A stretch of DNA of 64,000 bases. Source: Cristatella mucedo (lineage: Eukaryota > Bryozoa > Phylactolaemata > Cristatellidae). Within the stretch, counting starts at the first letter, position 1. Every line of letters begins with the position of its first letter. Position numbers and translations under genes: made by a program. Positions 24,101-35,245 of the stretch are shown piece after piece. The notes below the pieces were generated by a model. It was not told the origin of the DNA. It made no database searches and saw only the letters and a program-made list of their open reading frames with translations. Where the stretch lies: contig WPIO01000014.1 of the NCBI GenBank assembly GCA_009760855.2, positions 3,026,001 to 3,090,000 of the forward strand. The letters run 5' to 3'.

Positions 24101-27100
24101 GCTGTTAAGCATATAGTAGAAGAACTTTGAACAAGCCTAAACTTTAAGTTGCATGCCATTGTCAACGCACTTCTGCAGCAATACTGCAGCTTGGAAGAAT
24201 TCTTTTTTGAGCTGTTTTTATTTGTATTAGGTGAAATTCCTGTTTAAAATCAGTGATGTAAGTCTTGTCGATGTGACGATTTCTAAATTGCTTAGTTTTG
24301 GCTACGTTATTATTAATCCCATGCAAAAGCTGTCTGTTCTTAGCTTGCTAATTGCTAAGCAGATAAATGTACAGGCTAGTAGTTTTAACTTGGTGGCTGT
24401 GAAATTATCTGAATACTGCTGGCAGAAATGCTGCTATACCATTAGATAATAACACTTCACTCGAGCTCCCTTTGAAATGGGCCTTATTCTTGGTAGATTC
24501 ACTTCTTTTAACATAGTGTGTTTTCAAAGCATGAACCGGTGTACATGATTCTAGACCTCCATAAGGATAGTTGACATCTGAAATAATTGTTTTGATATGG
24601 TTTTTCGTATTTAAGTCTTAGGCTGAGTGACTCCTTAATTTCTTTGTTGTATTATGACTGCAGCATATCTGCTTATGATAGCCACTGAGTATTGCAGATA
24701 GCCCCATTATAAGAATACTTTGTTTCTAGTTGGCGTCTATCTATGCTGCATGTGACTCAGCTGCAGTACGTCGTGCTATGTTCAGTGCAACTACTGCTGC
24801 CGATGTAGAAGAATGGTGCAAGCTCAACCTTGATGGCCTAATTACCATGTATATTGGCATGAGGCAAGTCGTGCTAGAATATTGCATGCTCCATATCTAG
24901 TTGAAATGGAGATTTTGTTTCACCGTTTGAGCTACTGCTGGATCAAAAAGTTGGATAATGAATTGTTTAACCTGCATTTAGTTTTTCTGCATTATTCTTC
25001 TGCCTATGGAAAATTGGGTCACTTAGGCTTTAAGTTGCAATCATAGAGCTCTTGAGTAATGTAATGTAATGTATCTACGCTGTAACTCCACAAAGCCAAA
25101 AAGACTATGTGGATGTTACGCAGGAGAGTTTTGTATAGCACACTTACAGCCTAAGCGGCTTTCGGTACGCATTCGGTACCCAACAGACTTCGTCTCACGC
25201 AACAAAGAGAAAGTGGGAAGCATTGCAGAGTCAGGAGAGCAGTTGAGGTAGTGAGTAGTGTGGAAGTAGCAGCTCAGGTCTGCTGAAAAGGATGAGCCAT
25301 AGTCGGCAGTAGGAGAGTAGTTGTCGTTGCATAAGAATTGTGGAAGTGAGTTCCACAGTCTAGGACCTGCAGAGCTAAAGCTTCTATCGCCAACGGTCTT
25401 TAAGCACAGGAATGGAACCGCTAATTTATTGTCACTACAGGACATGAGGGCGCAAAGAGGCTGAAACTGGTGCAGCAGTTCAGCTCGGTATGAAGGAGCC
25501 GAGCCGTGGCGGGCCTTGTGGGTCAGCGTAAGAACTTGGCTCTGTATCCGTTGCCCAACCGGCATCTATCCTAGCTCTTTTAGCAAAGGAGACACGTGCT
25601 CAAATCTCTGGGACTTGAAGACTAGCCTTGCCAGCCATACTCATAGTCAGCTGAAGTGGCCTAGTTGCTTTTTTTGGTTGCCCAGCTAAAAGGGAATTAC
25701 AACAATCAAGCCGAGACAGAACTAAGGAGCTAGTTGAATATTTTGCCAGCCGTTGTGGAAGACAGCTCATAATCTTGGATAGGGATCGGACACGGTGGCT
25801 AGCTGTAGAAGCAGTCATCTGAATGAAGCTTTTAAAATTGAGGCAGCTATCGAAAACGACATCTAAGTTTCGAGCACGTGGTGATGGTTGCACAACAGCA
25901 TCATTTATTAGAAGAGCAAAGCCTTTTAATCCAGCCACAGGGTGGAGGGTGTCCTGTGAGCAGCAGTTCGAGTAGAGTTGTTGTATGAGAAATATCATGA
26001 GCATTGCTGTAATAGTATTGTGCATGTACCCAGAATTATTCTCATTGAATTTTGACCTCTCATAGGGACCGCTTTGTTCTAAGCATCACTCAACAATGAA
26101 ATCGTTCGTGATCTCCAAAAAATCCGACTGCAAATAGCACTGACCAACACCAGGCTAGATCCAAGATAATGTGGTATATACAAATTGCCACAATAAAAGT
26201 CTAGACTATGAAGTCGAAGAGCAAAAAGCTATCTTAATCAATAAAATGATGTATATATGCACCTGTCAACCAATCAAACACTACAGCTTTTGATGGCTGG
26301 TGAAACCTTAGCTAATCAATAACACTTTAACTAGGTGTGTATGATGATGCATAGCTGGTGTTCCCGAACAAGACTCTACGTAGCACGTCGTTCGGGAATT
26401 GATATTCATAACATACAATGGAAAGTGGAGTATTTTATAAAAATTACTGTATGCTCTTTTTAGGCAAGATTAAGCAGATCGACATCGGCTTTTAAGTTCG
26501 TTAAATAGTGAAGACCGTTGGCGACAGAACCTTTAGCTCTGCAGGTCCTAGACTGTGGAACTCGCTTTCACAATTATTATGCAACGACAACTACTCTCCT
26601 ACTGCCGACTATGGCTCATCCTTTTCAGCGGTTCTGAGCTACTACTTCCATGCTACTCACTACCTCAACTGCTCTCCTAACTCTGCTATGCTTCCCACTT
26701 TCTCTTTGTTGCGTGAGACGAAGTCTGTTGGCTACCGAATGCGTACCGAAAGCCGCTAAGGCTGTGAGTGCGCTATACAAAACTCTCCTGCGTAACACCC
26801 ACATGGCCTTTATGACTTTCTGGAGTTACTGACGGAGATACATTACATTACATAGATAATCATTCCTTTGCTCTTTGATGCCTATCTGAATTTCTTACTG
26901 CTCACGTTTGGCCTCTTACCACCCAGTCGTCATATTTCAATCTTTAAGCCGTGATTCTAAACCGCCACAAATCCTTTGGAGATTGTGTCTTCAATTCCGA
27001 TGTCTTAAAGTCTGGAATCAGTTACCGACTTACATCATGCCATTACCTAGCTTAACCACACTTATAAGACAGCTTAACAACTACATGTTCCTCATAGCAG

Positions 27101-29076
27101 TTGCTCCGTCTATGTGAGTTTTCACTTATTTGCACAAGCATGCTTGCAATTATGCATATTATCGGTTGACATGCTTCCTTTCGAGCCTGTATGAACTGCC
27201 CAGAAAGAGATTTAATCTTCTTAGGATGCTGTTTAGGTGCATTATTATTATTATCTGTTTTGTTTGTTCACCGTGCAAGAAAAACCGAAAACCAAAGTGT
27301 CAAATGACAAATTTGCATTGGCAAATTTGCATTGCATTCGTTTGACAAATTTGCATTCGGAAGAACAAGCCGTGGTTGCCCAATTGTGTGCGACCCAAGA
27401 CGACCATGTGTTTCTGTTGTACGGCTTTTTCTGCCATTAGATAGCTCTTTTGTCAATTACCTTACATCAGTAAATAAATGTAAATATAATTCATTTGTAT
27501 AGCACCACCATAAGATAGCGTTATCTCTATTTGCGTGCTTCTCATGTGCAGCGGGGCTCGAGCCCACAACCTCGGTAATCAGATACATTCACCTTGACCT
27601 TGGTTGGGGTGAGTACAACCACTGCACCAAACCAGCACAATACTTTAATTGCAACCCTTGACGTTTGTGCATGTCATCTTCTTTAATAATGATATGGCTA
27701 TCTGTGCTGTTAATACTAGTGTGGCCTTTCCTTTTTATTTGATGCCTTGACGTATTTAATTTTTGAGCCTGAATTTGTTTCTTTTGCCCGAAGTTAATAC
27801 GGTTCTCCAATGTGTCTTGCCGTTTAAAGGAATGTTGCTGTTTCGGATGTTGAGCAGGAGCTTGTCTTTGCTGGAAGTGAACCAGGCAAGCTACTTGCTC
27901 TGCGGAATCTGGTTCGAAGGGGTTTGTCACCACCAGTGCTCATATTCGTTCAGTCTCGTGACCGCGCCAAGCAGCTCTACTCGGAGCTTGCATACGAAGG
28001 AGTTAAAATTGATGTTATCCACTCTGGTCGTCCACAGCCGGAGGTTTGTAAGGAACAAAGTGTGCGCCTAACCAGCTGAGGCATTGACTTAGTAGTTGCC
28101 AGTGGACTTGCAATCAAGTGCTCCAATGCTTTCTGAAACCTGAGCAGGGCTAAGATATTGATAAGCACTTATTTGGAACTTTAAATTCCTCTTGCTGCCT
28201 AACAAAGAACATCTGCAATGGCAGTTATGGCTCAATCGTATCTTGCAAAAAAACGTGACAGGTGTAGCCATTTCAGCAGAGAACAGTCTGACACCGGTTC
28301 GGCTGTTTGATGTGGCTATAAAGTATGCCGGGCTTTATCCTGCATAACCATGTTGCTGTTTCTCCTTTCAGCGTGATGTCGTGGTGCGTGAATTCCGTGC
28401 TGGTAAGACCTGGGTCCTTGTGTGCACTGAAGTGATGGGCCGTGGTATAGATTTCAAAGGTGTGAACCTGGTAATTAACTATGACTTCCCACTGACTCCA
28501 GTAAGCTACATTCATCGCATTGGTCGCACGGGCAGAGCTGGCCGCAAAGGGAAAGCCATCACATTTTTCACGGAACAAGATCTTCCATATCTGCGTGGGT
28601 AAGATCGCTACTCTGTAACCTGCGTACCTCTCATTATCTGTTGGCTTTCACCTGTCTATACTCTTGCATTTTCCGTGTATCCATTTATGTTTTACTAGCC
28701 ACCATCCTGATTGCAGTATTGCCAACCTGATGAGGGAATCAGGCTGTCAAGTGCCCGAATACATGCTACGAATTCCTAAGCCAGGGAAAAAAGCTAGGCG
28801 GAAGCTGGCTACAACAGTCCCTGAGCGAGACGCGATCACCACCATTCCTGAGAAGAGGTTGCTGCTCGATGTGGTCAAAGGACGTAAGGCTTTCACCCGA
28901 CGAAGGTGAGCTACAGAGTAGTTTGTGCTAGGCATTCTTCATTCCTCTGTCATTACGGCACACCGTTGCCAACTGTGTGAACAACTGAGGTTTGAGAAAT
29001 TTATTCTGCCATAAGTTTTACCACAGTGATTACTTGCCGACCATGGTTTATCGTTGTTCACTGACGGTAGAACTGG

Positions 29077-29108
<32 letters not shown>

Positions 29109-32100
29109 GTACTCTATATTTTAGTGTCCAAAGTCAACTAAATATCTATCTAAGTGCTTTACAATTGCAAGATAATCAATAACCAATGGTAAAGTGGCAT
29201 GCATGGTATCATGCTTAGAGACAAACATGCAAAAGCGAACATGTATCATTAATAAATAAATAAATCCTAGCTGATTTAACAGCCTCTTTTTGTATAGCGA
29301 CAGCAGAGCCTTTACGGCTGTAACCACCGCTTGCAGTGGTGATAAAGGATCGCCAACCGCAGGAATCGAACCCACGACCTCGGAACTGAGGTCGTGAAAG
29401 CAACCGCCTTACCTAGTGTGCCATCACGGCTCACCATATCATGCTTAGGCCACGATGCTAATGCAGCAAGAAGACACTTGGGGCACCGGTTAGTAAGGCC
29501 TCTAGCTAGTAAAATGCACTGAATCGTGCACGGGTTATCACGCAAAGCCCAAAGGGCAAAAAAGAGACTTTCACTGGGTCAAAGTGAAAGCTGAGCCGAA
29601 CCTATGTGTCTTTTGGTGAGACTTGCATGAGCCATGTGGCCCACTAGGTAAGGCGGTTGCTTTTCACAACTTCTTCCCAAGGTCGAGGGTTCGAATCCTG
29701 CAATGGGCGATCTTTTATTGCTGCTGCAAGCGGTGGTGATAGCCTTTAAGTCTCTTATGTCGCTAAAATAAAGAGGCTGTACAATCAGCTAGTATTTTTT
29801 TGATTATGCAAGGTCGCTGCAGATGGTGATTGTAGCTGGAAGCGAGTATCAGACTTTCGGTACATACTAGCTGAAGTAAAGTTAGCCTTCTGAAGAAATG
29901 GTGTTAGTAAGTTAATGCTGTTAATGATGAAGTAAAATCTGCTAGCCTGGCGAATAGTGGCCCAATCGACGAGGATTGTTGTAATGGTAGGTAAAGAGCA
30001 GCCGATTTAAGTCAAATTGTTTAAGTGACAAAATAGCCTTAGGTGCTTTTATCGGTTTCCGGCAGGCGACAAAGAGTGGCCTGCTGAAAGATCCCACGGC
30101 CAGGGTCATGATGTCCGAGAACTTTACAGCTGGGCTCAGAGTATTGTATAGTTTGTATGACGATGTTCGTTGTGGTGGATCTTCATTCAATGTGGATCGT
30201 AAAGATAAAATGATTGATTTGATAAGAATTAGTAGTAAATGAAGAGCTTGTCGCCAGATGGTAGGTATGAACTTGGAGCTAGACCTGCTAAAATAAAAGC
30301 TGCTTTGCTAGAGTATAATTGTATGAATTGCTTTGCAAGGTTTCGTAGGCAAAAAACCCAAAGCAAGAAAACTCCTTGGGTATCCGAATACTCTTCACTG
30401 TCAAGACAACCATGAGATCAATAAGACTATCTGCTACACAAATAGCAAAACTATTTACGAGATTTTCTTTACATTCAGTTCACGACATGCATGACATGTC
30501 CATCTATATTAAGTTCACAAGTATTTATGCAACACCTCTCACTCTATGGCAGACCAAGTCTGTCGAATGGCAGTCAAACTAGAGTCGCGAGCTACAAAAG
30601 CTGCCTACGATATATCATAGTTGCTATTAATCAGAAGGAAAATAAGTGCAATTATTAACTTCCTATTCGATAAGAATTAGGTTTACTGTTGATCCTAATG
30701 ATCGCATCAATGGCACCAGCTTCTAAGCTGTTGTATTCTAAGATGCTGTTTACTTTACATTCGGAAGTAGGCAGATTTTGATTGCTTCTCAAGCGCTAGT
30801 CAACGTCATCCCTAAGATGCTTTATAGGGTTTTATCGGACGGCAGCCCAGACCAATCCACGACGGTTACAAACGATCATAGCTATTGTATTTTTTTTTAC
30901 CCAATTCGCGGCCTGCCTTGGGTGATTGTCATGCGAAAACATACATTTACTTTCCTTATAGCTGGCAGAATTCCCACGGTCTGAGACATAGCATCGAGAT
31001 GCCTGCGCCAGAAACGGCGATTCTGCCACTCAGCTTTTCTTTGGCTGACACAGAGGCAGCAGTGTTCGATGGATATTGTGCCCCCCCCCCCGACAAACTA
31101 CACAGATGGTCCCCCCCCCCCAGTATCAGGCACTCATTTTGGCATGTTGATCCAACACCCCGGGACATATGTCCCTGCCTTCTTGGTATGCCACTGCATA
31201 GAGGCAGCGTTTTTTTTCTATTCCAAAGGAGAATAAATTTGCTCTTGTTGTTCCACTATAATGAGCACCGGTCTTTAACCATCGATGTCACCCATATCAC
31301 TCGATCGGCTTTCCACCGTTTTATTCAGGTATTCGGCTTTTCACCACTTGTCGCAGAAAGATGCTCAAGGGCAAGCTGACAACCCACTGTTTGCCAGCCA
31401 ACTCATTTCCGTGTAATGGCTTCTCCCGTGACGGTGGCGTCACGCTGGGCTTAATATGGGACAGTGCAGGTCTAGTGATTGTTTCTCCATCTGCTACCCA
31501 CCCTGGCGAATGGCAGAGCAGCTGCCTGCGTTTGCCTGCTGGTACTAGGCGTTTCGCCCCGACGCTGGCCAGCAAATTGGAGCATGGCATTCCTGTTGCG
31601 GGGTGGAGCCACGACGCTGGCGAATCGAAATGGCTGATGGACTGACCTGCTAAAAAGGTCAGCTGATTCAACAGCCTCATTTATATAGTCATCTTGGTAC
31701 TGTTTACAATTTACATGGTAATGTCGGATCAGGCTTATGGGAATAAATGTTAGCTTGTGACACCACGCATGGACTGCACAGGTAAACGTAGCGGTAGGTC
31801 CCACCTACCTCTCTGATCCTTGGCTTGTGTGTGCTCATGCGCTGCTAGCTTTGGGATCGATAATCTAGATATGCTCTAGATCTTGCGACTGCTCGAGAAA
31901 AGGATAACTCCCTATGTTCGTCCACCTGGTATTGTGGTCAGCTGATTGCCTTCGGTTTGCAACAGATTTTACTGCATAGTTGCTTATGCAAGGTTGTTAC
32001 TGGCACAACCTTTTGCTACACGAGACAGTTAATGTCTTCTTGTTCAGCATCGATTAGTAGACGTGGCTGGATATGAGGTATTTCAGCTGTGCATGCTGAG

Positions 32101-34614
32101 GTAAAAGTCCTCGGTGATACATATGTAAAGTGGCTACAAAGAGATTGATTTCTCTGGGGGCACTATACAAATGTATTATTATTATTAAGCAAAGGTCACT
32201 TATAGCAATTTCAGCACTTCAATTGGAATCGTTCACTGCTGTCTTTGCTAATAGTAGTTGGACCTACTGTTGTCGCAATTTATGCTCTCCCTCTTGCCTA
32301 TGTAATCGCCCAGAGCAATTGAGGCTTTTAATTGTATGCAGATGGCCATTTAGCTGTGCCTATTCCTTGATCCAGACCTTCCTTTCCGCATGTGGAACTG
32401 GCATGACTCCCTTGAAGCATGTCTTGCTACCATTAGCACTTGGATGGCAGCAAACCATCTAAAAGTGAATTCCAGTTAAGCCAACTTGCTTCTCATGGGC
32501 AAACCAAGTGTTGCTCGGAAATGGGAAGACCTAACTCAAGGGTGGCTCTCCCAGCATATCTCCTATAGCGTTTGCACACAATCTAAGTTTCCTGTTCCAA
32601 AGTGACCTTTCACTAGAGAACCATATCAGCTCCGGAGTCCGGCCTGCTTACTCTAGCTGTTCCATTCCTCCACTTAAAGACCGTTGGCGACAGAAACTTT
32701 AGCTCTGCAGGTCCTAGACTGTGGAACTCGCTCCCACAATTTTTATGCAACGACAACTACTCTGCTACTGCCGACTATGGCTCATCCTTTTCAGCGGTCC
32801 TGAGCTGCCACTTCCATGCTACTCACTACCTCAACTGCTCTCCTGACTCTGCAATGCTTCCCACTTTCTCTTTGTTGCGTGAGACGAAGTCTGTTGGCTA
32901 CCGAATGCGTACCGAAAGCCACTTAGGCTGTGAGTGTGCTATACAAAACTCTCCTGCGTGACACCCACATGGTCTTTATGACTTTGTGGAGTTACAGACG
33001 GAGATACATTACATTACATTACGTACGATTGCAATCATTCGTGTCCCCTAAGACAAGATTACCACATCCACATTGGTTCATGCATTTATGACATCGACTT
33101 GTGTACCTCACTCCCTGTAGGCCTTCCAGCCTGTGTAATCAGGCGCTTACAGTTGGTACACAACTTTGCACCCAGGCTTGTCTGTCATGAACTTCAAAAT
33201 TGTCACATAACACCACTTTCACCGACCTGCACTGGCCCCCATAGGGAGCTAAAAAGAAGCTAAAGCCTGCCTCTAACCTGTGGTTTTTCTGTCGTGAACA
33301 CCGTAGCTCCCACATCGCTCAGTACACCACTTTTCATTTGCTTACGCGAGCTCTCCATCAAGCAGCATCAAGCAGACTTCAAGGTTTTGTCACTCACTTT
33401 TAGGTCTCTTCATTCTCATGCAGCTGCCGACCTGTCTCAACTACCAACCCATCAGGCTTGGCATCGTACCACCCGTTCTTCTGACTGAAGTCGTTCAGCT
33501 ATGTCTTGAATCAACCTCAAATCTTTGAGTGACATGCTGTTAGCTCGTTTGCTCCCAAAGCCTGGAATTCCTCTACCCTGACGTAAAGACACTCCCTGAG
33601 TTGACGACATTTAAAAAAGCTAAAGACCTGTTCCTCACTAACGGGTTTAAGTTCTGAAGCAGGCAATTCTATATTGCCCACTGCAAGCAGTAGTGATCGC
33701 CTCTAAGGCTCTTCTGCTGCTATATAAATGAGGCTGTCGAATCAGCAGACCGTTACTTTTCACTGTAGAACGTGTGCTTGTTCAACGTCAATTGTTCTGA
33801 GTTTGCCTATGCATGCTGACTCTGTGTGTGTGTTATCACTAACCATAATGCTTTCATTACTCCAAATGCAACGTGCCTCGAAAGAGAGGATTTTTTCTTA
33901 AGTTGCTTAAAAATGTCAGGTTATTATTATTACTTGCTTGAACAAACATTTACATATTTGCAAAATTAACCAAGTAGGCGATTTCAGTCGCCAGCTTGTC
34001 ACCTACCCATTGTAAGAACTGCATTGTTCATCCTATTTACCTTCTAGCCACGAGCTGGGTAGCTGGTTGACCAAACCCGGAAAAGCCAGATTACTTCTTA
34101 TGCCCATCGATTAAGTCGAGATTTTTGTACTAACTGGTTGATAAAGACCATGCTTATATTAAATATAGGCTACTGTCAAGTGCGTTCCAGATGTTCATGC
34201 AACTGCTTCCACCCAAATCCCCTTTGCCTCTGCTGTTTGACGGTGAGATCGTGGGAATCGCTGAGATAAGCAAGTGTATTGACAACTGTGACTTTGCTTT
34301 TCAAGAGATGGTGATCAAGCCGCACTATTGAGCTCACTACCTAATTTCATTGTTTTCACTACCACCATGTCTCGTTTTTCAGTGCAGAAGTTATATTCTG
34401 TCTTTACAGGATAACTCCCTTGAGCACACTGTAGCTGGCAAAATGTCTTTATCAGCTGCAATACACAGTCACTGTGTCCTATTAAGCATTGGACATTGTA
34501 GTCATAGCTTTGATGTAAGGCCCCTGTCAGACTGACTGGGTCATGACTCTTACCGACAATCAACACTAAGTGGACTCCCCTGTTTCTGGAGCTAAGTAGA
34601 TATGATAGTGTATT

Positions 34615-34694
<80 letters not shown>

Positions 34695-35245
34695 GTTGTA
34701 AAGTGTTCTCGCTTCACTACCTAGACATGGGTTCGAATTCTGCTGTAGGCAATTCTTTATTGCCCATCGCAAGCAGAGTGAAAACTGCAAAGGCTCTTGT
34801 GCCCCTGTACAAGTGGGCTGCAAGTAAATTGAACGTTATAAGCTGTTTTGGCTGCTCTTTGTTAGTTTATCCTCCCGGCTGGTGGAGAGCATTCGCAGTG
34901 TCTGCTCGTTTGCTTGGTATCTATATGAGTAGCTTTGGGTGCCCTTCGTAACAGTATGCTCTGCACTATGCAAACAGGGCTAAGTTTCGTAGCCGATGGT
35001 GAATGTTTCTTGTGTTCATGGACCTCAAGTCACCTCTAAAAAAATTTCTACCGGACCAGTCTCTTAACATGAACTGCAAGTCGCTTTGGGCTCCCATGCG
35101 TCCTGTGAATTATTACGTGTCCGTGCACTTTGCCAAACTATTTTTTTTTTCTTTCAGGCCAAATGATAAGCGAGGCAGCACTGGCTCAGCTGGAGGGAAG
35201 AGAGAGCACAGCCGCCGCGCATGCTCGGTACCAGAGGGTGACTGA
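18111..35245 (+). CDS. DDX52: DEAD-box ATP-dependent RNA helicase DDX52 (Rok1 homologue), 12 exons
   Basis: Exons: 18111-18194, 18766-19161, 21808-21993, 22169-22315, 22423-22528, 22697-22769, 22965-23034, 24730-24863, 27830-28043, 28372-28598, 28717-28905, 35158-35245. Joined they give 1914 nt, 637 residues, near the 599 of human DDX52. Motifs appear in order: Q motif (PTPIQ), APTGSGKT (Walker A), [16 protein letters not shown] (the DDX52/Rok1 form of DEAD), [19 protein letters not shown] and [11 protein letters not shown]. The N-terminus starts MDPSAFNRL and shares the AGxKFDxxRF block of DDX52; residues about 40-155 are Lys-rich and poorly conserved. Family members act in nucleolar 18S rRNA maturation. 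All phases agree. Two introns use GC donors (22529 and 24864), each in an AG/GCAAGT context. The last junction is less sure: exon 11 can read into TGA at 28907-28909, or splice 6.25 kb to a basic tail exon behind a strong polypyrimidine tract. Introns carry SINEs and LINE fragments. Confidence 0.92.
19508..19660 (-). mobile_element. SINE-2 in DDX52 intron 2
   Basis: Plus strand: ATTTCATTTGTATAGCACCC, GGGGGCTCCAGCCCACGACC, CTCGGTCATCAAATACATTC. Confidence 0.8.
20655..20770 (-). mobile_element. LINE B tail fragment in DDX52 intron 2
   Basis: Short minus-strand 3' end: (TAA)n, CACCCTCAGAGAACTCATCT, CTAGGTGCTTTAAATTTGCT, GGAAGCACGATCGA. Confidence 0.75.
25056..25965 (-). mobile_element. LINE A fragment in DDX52 intron 8
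   Basis: Minus-strand copy with coding remnants [34 protein letters not shown] and [13 protein letters not shown], and the TAATGTAATGTATC tail complement at its left edge. It lies inverted to the LINE A piece at 26503 in the same intron. Confidence 0.92.
26503..26855 (+). mobile_element. LINE A 3' fragment in DDX52 intron 8
   Basis: Plus-strand 5'-truncated copy. It starts within [19 protein letters not shown] and ends GGAGATACATTACATTACAT. Confidence 0.92.
27486..27640 (-). mobile_element. SINE-2 in DDX52 intron 8
   Basis: Plus strand: AATTCATTTGTATAGCACCA, GGGGCTCGAGCCCACAACCT, CACTGCACCAAACCAGC. Lies about 190 bp before the exon 9 acceptor. Confidence 0.82.
29079..29107. repeat. (ATA)n tract
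   Basis: Perfect AAT trinucleotides, probably the 3' tail of an undetermined minus-strand retroelement running to about 29240 in DDX52 intron 11. Confidence 0.85.
29270..29435 (-). mobile_element. SINE-1 in DDX52 intron 11
   Basis: Reverse complement shows a CTAGGTAAGGCGGTTGC head, GAGGTCGTGGGTTCGATTCC box B and a CACTGCAAGCGGTGGTTACA body, ending GAGGCTGTTAAATCAGCTAG. One of the best-preserved copies. Confidence 0.87.
29625..29800 (+). mobile_element. SINE-1 in DDX52 intron 11
   Basis: TGGCCCACTAGGTAAGGCGG head with CTTTTCACAAC, GAGGGTTCGAATCCTGC (perfect box B) and CTGCAAGCGGTGGTGATAGC, ending GAGGCTGTACAATCAGCTAG. The head suggests a tRNA origin, possibly Glu-like; weak. Confidence 0.87.
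31480..31660 (+). repeat. Possible diverged LTR-like fragment
   Basis: The stretch holds CTGGTACTAGGCG, a GCATTCCTG block and repeated GACGCTGGC, resembling the centre of the LTR family at 1466 and 39254. A SINE-1-like tail (AACAGCCTCATTTATATAG on this strand) follows. Assignment is weak. Confidence 0.3.
32110..32190 (+). mobile_element. LINE B 3' tail scrap
   Basis: Short tail: GTAAAGTGGCTACAAAGAGA, TTTCTCTGGGGGCACTATAC, AAATG and (ATT)4. Confidence 0.7.
32200..33024 (+). mobile_element. LINE remnant with RT motifs ending in a LINE A tail
   Basis: Decayed frames hold [11 protein letters not shown] and LLLMGKPSV, typical of the region after the YADD motif in CR1/L2-like RTs. From about 32672 the sequence becomes standard LINE A 3' end ([13 protein letters not shown]) ending in GATACATTACATTACATTA. 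It may be two joined fragments. Confidence 0.75.
33040..33960 (+). mobile_element. LINE B fragment split by SINE-1 in DDX52 intron 11
   Basis: Coding remnants [19 protein letters not shown] and [19 protein letters not shown] mark the C-terminal RT region. At 33655-33750 a SINE-1 piece interrupts it, and the LINE B 3' sequence (ATGCTGACTCTGTGTGTGTG) resumes to an ATTATTATT end. Confidence 0.82.
33655..33750 (+). mobile_element. SINE-1 partial, inserted in LINE B
   Basis: Body and tail only: TATTGCCCACTGCAAGCAGT, TAAGGCTCTTCTGCTGCTAT, GAGGCTGTCGAATCAGC. The tRNA head is missing. Confidence 0.78.
34618..34692. repeat. (TC)n microsatellite
   Basis: About 75 bp of uninterrupted CT dinucleotides in DDX52 intron 11, directly before a SINE-1 body. 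Confidence 0.97.
34697..34830 (+). mobile_element. SINE-1 adjoining a (TC)n tract
   Basis: GTAAAGTGTTCTCGCTTCAC head, ATGGGTTCGAATTCTGC box B, TTATTGCCCATCGCAAGCAG body. The 5' side is replaced by the TC microsatellite. Confidence 0.75.

Noticed and set aside
26340-26405. TTCCCGAAC...GTTCGGGAA inverted repeat, considered as a ribozyme or terminator
   Set aside because: Only 9-bp arms with a long loop and no conserved core; no functional call is justified.
30885-31379. 164-codon plus-strand frame in DDX52 intron 11
   Set aside because: No domain or codon pattern; C-run and low-complexity content; lies within an intron between supported exons.
34566-34823. Frame with alternating Arg-Glu
   Set aside because: Translation of the (TC)n microsatellite.
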